NCBI GenBank assembly: GCA_039023545.1
Contig: JBCHKQ010000001.1
Span: forward strand, 124,001-188,000
Origin: Spirochaetia bacterium 38H-sp
GTDB taxonomy: Bacteria; Spirochaetota; Spirochaetia; Winmispirales; Winmispiraceae
DNA: 64,000 nt
Direction: 5' to 3'
Shown here piece after piece: positions 18,773-26,014 of this stretch (positions within the stretch are counted from its first letter, which is position 1; every line of letters starts with the position of its first letter). Position numbers and translations under genes: made by a program. The notes below the pieces were generated by a model. It was not told the DNA's origin. It made no database searches and worked only from the letters and a program-made list of their open reading frames with translations.

Positions 18773-20584
18773 ATGCAAAAAAAGATAATTTTGTTTTTTC
18801 TGGTTCTAATTTTTTCTTTTCCCATCTTTTCTCAAGAGCTACCGGCAACAGAGATTATACCGGTACAGTTTCTGATAAAAAAACATGCATTATACGTATC
18901 TGCCGATAACGGCAAGAGCTGGCAGGAATGCAATATTCCAGGATTAAAAGGAGAGTTTACTTCTTTTTCATGGGATAGAAACGCTACGTCCTTTTTTATT
19001 ATTTCCACAATGCACCAGCTGGCCATAACAAAGGACAGCGGTCTGTCGTGGAAACTTATCAATGTAGGAGAAAAAATAGAAAGCAGCACCCATATAAGAA
19101 GCATTGCAATAGACAAGGGTAAGATATATCTTGGGACATCATTTGGCTCTGTTAGAGTTAGCACGGATGGAGGAAATAGCTGGAAAAAAATAGAGCTTCC
19201 GCCTAAGATGCCATTTTTCTTTGGCGGCAATTTTTATGAGGAAATTGCAGGTATTGCTCCTTTTGCAGACGGTTTTGCAGTACTTCTTGGCTTTAAAAAT
19301 GGCGAATATCTTTTTGATGCATCTTTTTCCAATTATAAAAAGCTTGAAGAACCGGATATCTCCGTAGTACGTCAAATTTTCCCGGAATGGGGATTTAACC
19401 TCCAATCAGTTCTCAATTCTTCTTATGTGCTTGTAACACCTGATAAGGGCAGCATAATAAAAATAGACTTTCCACAGGTTACGGATATGGAGAGAGAAAA
19501 GCGGCTTGCTCTTGCTTACAATAAATATGCCATATACATACGCGGAGACCTTGCAAAGCCGCAATCCATTGACAAATATATAGAGCTCATAAAGGAGCAT
19601 GGTTTTAATGCTGCTGTCATTGACTTTAAGGACGAAAATGGACTTATCCGCTATGACAGCAAACTGGAACTGCCACAGAAGATTGGCGCAGTAAGGCCTT
19701 TTTTTACAGCAGAGGAACTCATAAAAAAGCTGCACGAGAATAACATATATGTCATAGCCAGGATAGCTGTCTTTAAAGATAAGATGTTTTCTCTTTATGA
19801 TGGCAGTAAATATGCCTTCATGGATTCCCGTACGGGGAAACCTTGGGGGGTTTTTAAGAAAATAAAAGAAGAGAATAGCGAAGACAGCCGTATTGTGCAG
19901 GTAGAATACTGGACAGATGCTTTCTCGGAAGATGTCAGAAAATACAATGTTTCCATAGCAGAGGAGATTGCCTCACTTGGGGCGGATGAGATTCAGTTTG
20001 ACTATATCAGATTTCCTTCTGACGGTGAGCCTCAGTTCATAGTTTCAAAACACAAACCGGACAATTGGATACGGTCAGATGCTCTTGTTGCATTTTTAAA
20101 AGATGTAAGAGAAAAGATTAGTGTACCTATAAGTGTCGATGTTTTTGGCTTTAATGCCACAAGCAGGATGACTTATCTGGGACAGGATATTACAAGATTA
20201 TGGCCTTATATAGATGTTCTGTGCCCCATGTATTATCCTTCTCACTACGGGGACTTCTACAGAGCGGATATGAGATATTTGGACAGAGCAAGATGGATTT
20301 ATCAAGAACATACGAGGCGCGCCGCTCTTATGACAGAAAACAATATTATAATAAGGCCTTATGTCCAGGCTTTTCTTCTTGGTGGAGAACTCAAATTTGA
20401 TGAGACTACTTATTATGAGTATCTAAGGCTTCAGATTGAAGGTTCTCTTGCGGGAGGAGGTTCTGGATATACTCTATGGAATGCTTCCGGAAGATATTAC
20501 ATGGTACCACCCGACTTTAGAGCGTACCAACAGGAGCTTAAAGCTACTGCAGGAGAGAGTTCTTCTCATGTCAGTCTGGACTAG
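18773..20584 (+). CDS. Exported DUF4015-type glycoside hydrolase-like protein
   Basis: 603 residues from MQKKIILFFLV with a signal peptide (PIFSQE cleavage region). The N-terminal ~220 residues contain BNR/sialidase-like repeats (YVSADNGKSWQ, ITKDSGLSWKL, VSTDGGNSWKK), which usually form a beta-propeller. The C-terminal ~350 residues match the DUF4015 putative glycosidase TIM barrel: AAVIDFKDENGLIRYDS, ADEIQFDYIRFPSDG with acidic residues at strand ends, and DVLCPMYYPSHYG. Such proteins are predicted extracellular carbohydrate-active enzymes, but activities are mostly undefined. Divergent from the lipoprotein operon. An in-frame TTG upstream at 18725 is less likely as the start. Confidence 0.85.
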   Translation: MQKKIILFFLVLIFSFPIFSQELPATEIIPVQFLIKKHALYVSADNGKSWQECNIPGLKGEFTSFSWDRNATSFFIISTMHQLAITKDSGLSWKLINVGEKIESSTHIRSIAIDKGKIYLGTSFGSVRVSTDGGNSWKKIELPPKMPFFFGGNFYEEIAGIAPFADGFAVLLGFKNGEYLFDASFSNYKKLEEPDISVVRQIFPEWGFNLQSVLNSSYVLVTPDKGSIIKIDFPQVTDMEREKRLALAYNKYAIYIRGDLAKPQSIDKYIELIKEHGFNAAVIDFKDENGLIRYDSKLELPQKIGAVRPFFTAEELIKKLHENNIYVIARIAVFKDKMFSLYDGSKYAFMDSRTGKPWGVFKKIKEENSEDSRIVQVEYWTDAFSEDVRKYNVSIAEEIASLGADEIQFDYIRFPSDGEPQFIVSKHKPDNWIRSDALVAFLKDVREKISVPISVDVFGFNATSRMTYLGQDITRLWPYIDVLCPMYYPSHYGDFYRADMRYLDRARWIYQEHTRRAALMTENNIIIRPYVQAFLLGGELKFDETTYYEYLRLQIEGSLAGGGSGYTLWNASGRYYMVPPDFRAYQQELKATAGESSSHVSLD

Positions 20585-20673
20585 TTATTATCTGCTCAGG
20601 AAAAATAATGTCTTTTCATGTTCCAACTATGTTATGCAGGTTCCCTGTCTTCTCTAAATTTTTCTCCCTTATT

Positions 20674-20746
20674 TGCCGTAGGCAGGCCTTGCCGCAATCA
20701 CAGCACCTGCTCTCTTAATACAGCGCGGGAAGGCCGTTCGGTATAA
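20674..20746 (-). repeat. Palindromic repeat, single copy
   Basis: TGCCGTAGGCAG (20674-20685), stem GGCCTT-G-CCGC/GCGG-G-AAGGCC around a long loop, then CGTTCGGTATAA ending at 20746. Lies between convergent genes, where it could terminate both. Confidence 0.7.
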
Positions 20747-20770
20747 AAATAGTTTTTAAAGAAGAAAATT

Positions 20771-21673
20771 TCAGTCCGCAAGAATAGCCATGTTTTTCCC
20801 AAGTTCTTTTGCACGGTACATAGCCCTGTCCGCACGCTTGAGAAAATCCTGGAGATTCTCGTCTTTTTTATACTCGGCAACGCCTATGCTGACGGTTATA
20901 AAAACGGTCTTATCCTGCACTGTCACACCAAGCTGAGAACATGCAAGCCTCAATCTCTCTGCCACTGCCATGGCTGCTTCCTCGCAGGTCTCTGGCAGCA
21001 AAATGGCAAACTCCTCGCCTCCGTAGCGGTAACCAGAATCATTTTCTCTAAGACTCTCACGAATAAGGCGACCAATCTTACGCAATACCCTGTCGCCTGC
21101 AAGGTGTCCATATGTGTCGTTAAACTTCTTAAAATTATCCAAATCCAGAAACAGGAGAGATAGACATCTATCATATCGCGTTGCACGTATAGTTTCCTTG
21201 GAAAGTCGTTCGTAAAAAAAGCGTGAGTTGTACAAACCGGTAAGATCATCTGTTATTGATAAAAGCAAAAGCCGTTCTTTTTGCACAGAAAGGTCATCTA
21301 TTGTCTTTTTGTACATACGCATGAGAAATACAATGCCCGTTGTTATGGACAGAATAGCAAAAACGTAAAATATCTGCAAAATACGCATTGCATATTCATC
21401 AACAATAAATATAATTGAGGCAAGAAACTCACCCCACATTGCAGTAAGCAGAAAGACATTACCTATAAATAGCAGTATCATATATTTCAGAGAGAACATC
21501 TCCCGCCTTAGAAGCAAAAACCACACCATTGAAACAAGAAACATAAAAAAGTGGAGAAGAGTCTTTAGAGAAAGAGAGAGCTCACCTGTCGGAAAAGTAA
21601 AATAAAAAGCGACAGTCTCCGATATAAGTAAAAAGAAAATAATAAGCAAAGAAAGAAAAGCCTTATCCTTCAT
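20771..21673 (-). CDS. Membrane diguanylate cyclase (GGDEF)
   Basis: 300 residues from MKDKAFLSLL, with AGGAG and 5-nt spacing; the frame runs further upstream into mntP without such a signal. Four hydrophobic segments in the first ~130 residues form a membrane sensor, followed by a short coiled linker (KKTIDDLSVQKERLLLLS) and a GGDEF domain. The active site is GGEEF at 218-222, preceded five residues earlier by REND, the RxxD inhibitory I-site. It should therefore make c-di-GMP and be subject to product inhibition. The input signal is unknown. The coding frame ends 24 bases after a palindromic repeat. Confidence 0.93.
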   Translation of the reverse strand: MKDKAFLSLLIIFFLLISETVAFYFTFPTGELSLSLKTLLHFFMFLVSMVWFLLLRREMFSLKYMILLFIGNVFLLTAMWGEFLASIIFIVDEYAMRILQIFYVFAILSITTGIVFLMRMYKKTIDDLSVQKERLLLLSITDDLTGLYNSRFFYERLSKETIRATRYDRCLSLLFLDLDNFKKFNDTYGHLAGDRVLRKIGRLIRESLRENDSGYRYGGEEFAILLPETCEEAAMAVAERLRLACSQLGVTVQDKTVFITVSIGVAEYKKDENLQDFLKRADRAMYRAKELGKNMAILAD

Positions 21674-21692
21674 TCCTACTCCTATTTTAGAC

Positions 21693-21721
21693 TTTACAAA
21701 AAAAAAAATCATTAGTATAGT
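21693..21721 (+). promoter_or_regulatory. mntP promoter (leaderless arrangement)
   Basis: TTTACA (21693-21698), 17-bp spacer, TATAGT (21716-21721), then seven bases to the ATG at 21729. There is no room for a yybP-type manganese riboswitch. Confidence 0.6.
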
Positions 21722-21728
21722 CCGTAAA

Positions 21729-22301
21729 ATGCCGGTTTTTATTACCATAACAGTAGGCATAAGCCTGTCCATAGATGCCTGTGCAGCAACAGTCTCAAGC
21801 GTATGCACATATATTGAGATAAAAAAACGACATATAGCACTTATGGCTGCCTTTTTCGGAGTATTTCAGGCAGGCATGGTACTTGCGGGCAGTCTGCTGG
21901 GCTCTACAATCATCCGATATATAGAAACATGGGACCACTGGATAGCCTTTATTCTCCTAGCCGGTGCAGGCAGCAAAATGATAGTAGAAGGCATAAGAAA
22001 CAGAAAAAACGCAGAATGCGAAGCAAAAGAAGGTCGTCCATCCATTCCAACAATCCTGGCACTATCTTTTGCAACAAGCATAGACGCCCTGGGCGTAGGA
22101 CTCAGCCTGGGACTCGTAGGCATAAACATAACAGAAACAGCAATTCTGATAGGTATGATAACACTCTTTCTCAGCCTTGCAGCAGGCCTCATAGGAAAAC
22201 TCATAGCACACCTTATAGAAGGAATAGCAGAAATACTCGGCGGTATAGTCCTTTGGATAATAGGCCTTAAAATACTGATAAGCCACATCTTTTTTTCTTA
22301 G
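21729..22301 (+). CDS. mntP: MntP-like manganese efflux pump
   Basis: 190 residues, six transmembrane segments as expected. The two family motifs with membrane-embedded aspartates are present: SLSIDACAAT near residue 16 and FATSIDALGVGLS near residue 117, as in the tandem-repeat fold of MntP. Exports Mn(II) from the cytoplasm. Divergent from the diguanylate cyclase with only 55 bp between. No ribosome site precedes the ATG. Its TAG stop is formed by the first bases of a palindromic repeat. Confidence 0.9.
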   Translation: MPVFITITVGISLSIDACAATVSSVCTYIEIKKRHIALMAAFFGVFQAGMVLAGSLLGSTIIRYIETWDHWIAFILLAGAGSKMIVEGIRNRKNAECEAKEGRPSIPTILALSFATSIDALGVGLSLGLVGINITETAILIGMITLFLSLAAGLIGKLIAHLIEGIAEILGGIVLWIIGLKILISHIFFS

Positions 22302-22412
22302 ACCGAACGGATTGACTGCGCAATCACCCTGTCAAGCAACACACAAAAAAGCAAAAACATAACCAGCACTCATAACACATGCAAAGAAGCGCAGTCAATC
22401 CTGCCTCTGGCA
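22298..22412 (+). repeat. Palindromic repeat, single copy with long loop
   Basis: TTAGACCGAACG (22298-22309), a perfect 12-bp stem GATTGACTGCGC (22310-22321) / GCGCAGTCAATC (22389-22400) around a 67-nt loop, then CTGCCTCTGGCA (22401-22412). It overlaps the mntP stop codon. Confidence 0.75.
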
Positions 22413-22478
22413 ATAGAAAATAATAAAAAAGAATCCTGCATACAAACAAAGAAAATATAATCGCCAGCACAAGAAAAA

Positions 22479-24068
22479 TCAGGGAGCAGAAACCCTGTTT
22501 GCATCCGCAAGAAAAGAAAGCAGAACATTTGCTCCTCGCCTTATCTCCTCACCCGCAGCATTGTACTTAAACCCAAAGAACACACCCAGACCAGAATGTA
22601 AAGTATCATGCAAAAAAGCACTCAGAAGCTTAAGATAAGACGCACGCTTTACAGAACCATCCTTCTCACAAAAAATAAAATCCTTAAGCTTATATTTATC
22701 CGCAAGCCTGTGTAGCTGAGCCATAAAAAGCGGAAACAATCTGCTCACAAGCCTGACATACGAATTATGATAAGCCTCATCCTTTTCTATAAGATAACGT
22801 ATCTGCGCAGAGCGGTTTCTGTGGAGACGCCCGTCCTCACCTCTCTTAGAAGGAACAAAATCCATAATAAAACGCTCAACTGTCGGATTATCCCCAAGCA
22901 TATGGAGAGCAAAAGAAAAAACAAGAAGACCGGCGAGATTATTGAGAAAAGGATTCTTCCTACAATAAGGACGCATAGCTGCAAGCAACCTTACAAGAAG
23001 CTTATGGATACGGGAAGAAGAAGCAATAGAAGAATCAAAGACAGCAAAATCATGCTTATTCATCCTCTTCTTAAGCCCGTCTGAGACCTCACATAAAATA
23101 CACCACAAAGAATTGGAAAGCAGATTTTTTAAAAAAAGTCGGCATTTATCAAGAGAAGCGGAAAAAACTGCAAAAGAATCCACGGATACAATAGCCTCAA
23201 GAGAAGAAGAAAAAGAAGAAAGAAAACCATCCACATCAGAAGAAAAACCATCCTCTATAGCCCTGATCCATAAAGCCTTTACAGATGCAGGAAGAGAAAG
23301 AGAATCCGACCACAAAGACAAAACCTGATTTTTTACAACAGAAACAGCCTCAAACAGTCTTGCATCCAGAGCAAAAGAAACAGAAAGCTCAGCACTAAGT
23401 AAATCAAGAGAAGGATCATAAGGCACTCTTGCCAAAGTTACAATACGTTTTGCCTCATCAGGCAAAATCCTAAGCTCATCTGGAGCAAACCGATTATAGG
23501 TAGAAATAACAGCATCGGGCACAAAGCCAGGCTCAATAACAGGCTTAAAACGATTAAGCCATAAAAAAGGCCTTGCATAAGGATTAACATCAAAAAGAGC
23601 TCTAAGATATCCCCCAGTAGAGACATGAGAAGTCGGCTCTCCAGTAGAAACAACAAGAACATCCCTTATAGCCGGCAAAAAAATAAGAGTCTCATCCTGA
23701 GAAATACCCGGCGGGAAATCCATGATAAGAAAATCATAACGCCTTTCCAACTCTGGCAAAAACCTTATAAAAAGATCATCATATATTCTGCGGGAATCAG
23801 AAACCTTTCTCTCAAGCACAGGATACAAAATATCAAAACGCGGCATATAAGAAAAAAGCACATCCTCAAGCCCATAGCCATCAGAAACATGCCTGTAAGA
23901 CTCCAGAGAAGAAAGAGGGATATCCAGTATTACGTGAATATTGGCAAGAGGGTCAAGATCAACAAGCCCCACACGGAACCCTCGCCTTACATACCATAGA
24001 GCAAGATTTAAAGCAGTTGTGGACTTACCTACACCACCCTTACCTGACGCAACAGCAAGAACACGCAT
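22479..24068 (-). CDS. ParA/MinD-like ATPase with long C-terminal extension
   Basis: 529 residues from MRVLAVASG (AGGGG 4 nt upstream). Deviant Walker A GKGGVGKST (9-17, signature lysine K10) and Walker B-like FLIMDFPPG identify a ParA/MinD/FlhG family ATPase. The ATPase core ends near residue 260; a further ~270 residues, mostly helical, match nothing I recognise. It lies 34 bases after a single-domain receiver protein on the same strand. FlhG-type ATPases place flagella and ParA proteins segregate cargo, so a spatial-organisation role is plausible but not shown. The extension makes it unlike standard MinD or Soj. Confidence 0.85.
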   Translation of the reverse strand: MRVLAVASGKGGVGKSTTALNLALWYVRRGFRVGLVDLDPLANIHVILDIPLSSLESYRHVSDGYGLEDVLFSYMPRFDILYPVLERKVSDSRRIYDDLFIRFLPELERRYDFLIMDFPPGISQDETLIFLPAIRDVLVVSTGEPTSHVSTGGYLRALFDVNPYARPFLWLNRFKPVIEPGFVPDAVISTYNRFAPDELRILPDEAKRIVTLARVPYDPSLDLLSAELSVSFALDARLFEAVSVVKNQVLSLWSDSLSLPASVKALWIRAIEDGFSSDVDGFLSSFSSSLEAIVSVDSFAVFSASLDKCRLFLKNLLSNSLWCILCEVSDGLKKRMNKHDFAVFDSSIASSSRIHKLLVRLLAAMRPYCRKNPFLNNLAGLLVFSFALHMLGDNPTVERFIMDFVPSKRGEDGRLHRNRSAQIRYLIEKDEAYHNSYVRLVSRLFPLFMAQLHRLADKYKLKDFIFCEKDGSVKRASYLKLLSAFLHDTLHSGLGVFFGFKYNAAGEEIRRGANVLLSFLADANRVSAP

Positions 24069-24102
24069 AAAACCCCTGGATAAAGATAACAAAAAATAAC
24101 AA

Positions 24103-24486
24103 TCAATGCCAGATCTGACGCATCTTGGTCTCTACGGTTTTCTGGGTTATAGGCTTTACCATATACATATCACACTTATAGCCTATAGCCTTCTGCACAG
24201 TCTCAAGGTCCCTATCGCCTGTAACAACTATCTTCTTGGAAAACCAGCCATCTAAGAGTTCCTTCTCCCGCTGATAACAATAACTAAGCAAATCAAGACC
24301 GCTGCCATCGGGCAGATGAATATCTATGCTGATAAGATCATAAGGAAGCTCATCCTCTATAGCCTTTTCAAAGAGGATCTTGGCCTCCGCCATACTCGCA
24401 ACAGAATCACACATACCATAAGAAGACAAAAAATGCGTCAATTTCTCTCTCGATAGAAACTCATCATCTACAATTAGAATTCTCAT
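24103..24486 (-). CDS. Single-domain response regulator (CheY-like receiver)
   Basis: 127 residues from MRILIVDDE. The acidic pair VDDE, phospho-acceptor aspartate in LISIDIHLPDG, the Thr of VVTGD and the Lys of MVKPI complete a receiver domain. No output domain. Lies between an aldo/keto reductase gene and the ParA-like ATPase on the same strand, and probably acts through a protein partner, perhaps the ATPase. The frame extends 24 codons upstream, overlapping the reductase stop, but the canonical receiver begins here. No ribosome site; a weak TTGAAA box lies upstream. Confidence 0.87.
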   Translation of the reverse strand: MRILIVDDEFLSREKLTHFLSSYGMCDSVASMAEAKILFEKAIEDELPYDLISIDIHLPDGSGLDLLSYCYQREKELLDGWFSKKIVVTGDRDLETVQKAIGYKCDMYMVKPITQKTVETKMRQIWH

Positions 24487-24554
24487 ATAGATATTGTTAT
24501 TCAGAGAACTCTGATTTTCAACAATCACTCGAGAAAAAAATAAAAGTTTATTTA

Positions 24555-25694
24555 TCAAACCTCAAGAACCATCGCAGATTTCTTAAGCCAGTCAATAATC
24601 TCTATGGACTGCGGACATTTTTCCAGACATTCACCACATTCCACACAATCAGAAGCTCTATGCCCCTTGGGAATCCATCTGTAAGATCCCCTGGCAGCAT
24701 CCACATCGGAAAATACAACAGAATCATTATATATTTTAAAAATCCTTGGTATCTCAACATCATTGGGACAGGGCTGACAATAATTACAAGCCGTACAGGG
24801 GATAACCTTGGAAGACTCAAGCTTTTCTCTCACTCTAGCTATTATGGCAAGATCATTGGAAGAAAGATTGCCAACAGATGCAGCATCAGAAGATGCAAGA
24901 CTGACATTTTCCTCCACCTGCTCCATTGTGCTCATTCCACTCAAAAGCATTGCAACACCTTCCTTATTCCACAACCACCTAAAAGCCCATTCTACAGGAG
25001 ACCAACTCCTGCCAGATTCTTTCCATATAGTTTCAAGCAGAGGATTAGACTTTGCTATATAACCACCAAGAAGAGGCTCCATAACAATCACCGGGATTCC
25101 TTTCTTACTGGCATACAAGAAACCCTCCGTTCCGGCTTGATAATTTTCATTCATATAATTGTACTGTATTTGACAAAAATCCCAGTCAAAAGAATCGACA
25201 TATCTTTTAAACTCGGAAAGCTCATCATGAAAAGAAAATCCTCTAAACCTTATTTTACCTTCCTCAACCTTTCTATCCAACCAAGAAAGCAAATCAAATC
25301 GCTCTACTGTCTGCCACGCCCCTTTATTTAAAGAATGAAGAAGGTAAAAATCTATATAGTCTGTTCTCAGTCTCTTAAGCTGCTCATAAAAAATCCTATC
25401 TGCATCCTTCTCGTTATTGATTTCCCAGACAGGAAGCTTTGTAGCAATAAAAACATCTTCTCTGCGCAAATTGGCAGAAACGAACTCTCCAACAAAAGCC
25501 TCGCTGGTCCCCCCATGATAAGGCCAAGCGGTATCAAGATAGTTGAGTCCCTTATCTATAGCATATTTTATTATCCTGGAAGCTTCTGTCTTATCTATAA
25601 CATTGGAGCGAGAAGCAATAACAGGCAAACGCATACAGCCAAATCCAAGAGAAGAAAGTTTTACACCCAATTTTGGAAGCTCTCTATAATGCAT
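24555..25694 (-). CDS. Aldo/keto reductase with C-terminal 4Fe-4S ferredoxin domain
   Basis: 379 residues. The AKR catalytic tetrad is visible: D54 and Y59 in LDTAWPYHGG, K86 in IATKLP and H120 in YLLHSL. The C-terminal domain adds two cluster motifs, CTACNYCQPCP and CVECGECLEKCP, as in the iron-sulfur AKR subfamily common in anaerobes. The likely reaction is NAD(P)H- or ferredoxin-linked reduction of an aldehyde or ketone; substrate unknown. AGGAG with 6-nt spacing supports the start. First gene of the minus-strand set containing the receiver and the ParA-like ATPase. Confidence 0.94.
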   Translation of the reverse strand: MHYRELPKLGVKLSSLGFGCMRLPVIASRSNVIDKTEASRIIKYAIDKGLNYLDTAWPYHGGTSEAFVGEFVSANLRREDVFIATKLPVWEINNEKDADRIFYEQLKRLRTDYIDFYLLHSLNKGAWQTVERFDLLSWLDRKVEEGKIRFRGFSFHDELSEFKRYVDSFDWDFCQIQYNYMNENYQAGTEGFLYASKKGIPVIVMEPLLGGYIAKSNPLLETIWKESGRSWSPVEWAFRWLWNKEGVAMLLSGMSTMEQVEENVSLASSDAASVGNLSSNDLAIIARVREKLESSKVIPCTACNYCQPCPNDVEIPRIFKIYNDSVVFSDVDAARGSYRWIPKGHRASDCVECGECLEKCPQSIEIIDWLKKSAMVLEV

Positions 25695-25809
25695 ATTACA
25701 CTCCTGCTATATGAGATTACTTATATATTTTATACTATTTATTTGGTTTAATAAACATAAAAAGAACCAAAAAAAATTAGAGATTTTTGAGATTTTTTAT
25801 TTTTTTCTA

Positions 25810-25839
25810 TTGACAATCGTACTCCCTTTTTTATATATT
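25810..25839 (+). promoter_or_regulatory. Promoter of the candidate small RNA
   Basis: Consensus TTGACA (25810-25815) with TATATA at 25832-25837 (16-bp spacer) or TATATT at 25834-25839 (18 bp). Transcription would start near 25845, just before the two-hairpin RNA, and would not require a coding region. Confidence 0.65.
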
Positions 25840-25845
25840 TATATC

Positions 25846-25959
25846 AGAAGATGTGAGCAACAATCTTCTCAGGTTTCACCTCCTTTCCTGAGAAGAAAAA
25901 TGAGTTACCCGTTTTTATGCCCCTCAGGTTTCTACCTCCTTTCCTGAGGGGCTTTTTTT
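25846..25959 (+). ncRNA. Candidate small RNA with two anti-Shine-Dalgarno hairpin loops
   Basis: Hairpin 1: stem CTTCTCAGG/CCTGAGAAG (25865-25873, 25887-25895), loop TTTCACCTCCTTT. Hairpin 2: stem GCCCCTCAGG/CCTGAGGGGC (25919-25928, 25943-25952), loop TTTCTACCTCCTTT, followed by seven T. The two loops are near-identical and contain ACCTCCTTT, the sequence of the 3' end of bacterial 16S rRNA, so they could pair with Shine-Dalgarno sequences of mRNAs. A good promoter lies directly upstream and a terminator is built into hairpin 2, giving a transcript of ~110 nt. leuS has its own downstream promoter, so this is probably not just a leuS leader. Loop design recalls C-rich-loop sRNAs such as Listeria LhrC. 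No reading frame is evident within it. Confidence 0.6.
25919..25959 (+). terminator. Intrinsic terminator (second hairpin of the candidate RNA)
   Basis: Perfect 10-bp GC-rich stem followed by T7. Confidence 0.88.
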
Positions 25960-25977
25960 ATAATCATAACAATTATA

Positions 25978-26006
25978 TTGACTTATAAACCAAGCTGCTG
26001 TATCAT
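25978..26006 (+). promoter_or_regulatory. leuS promoter (leaderless arrangement)
   Basis: TTGACT (25978-25983), 17-bp spacer, TATCAT (26001-26006), then eight bases to the ATG. No ribosome site lies in between. Confidence 0.65.
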
Positions 26007-26014
26007 CCAAAACC

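Noticed and set aside
21674-21728. Manganese (yybP-ykoY) riboswitch before mntP
   Set aside because: Only 55 bp separate the divergent genes and they contain a promoter; no aptamer motifs.
25846-26014. T-box leader controlling leuS
   Set aside because: No T-box sequence (AGGGTGGNACCGCG-like) or specifier stem is seen, and leuS has its own promoter after the terminator.
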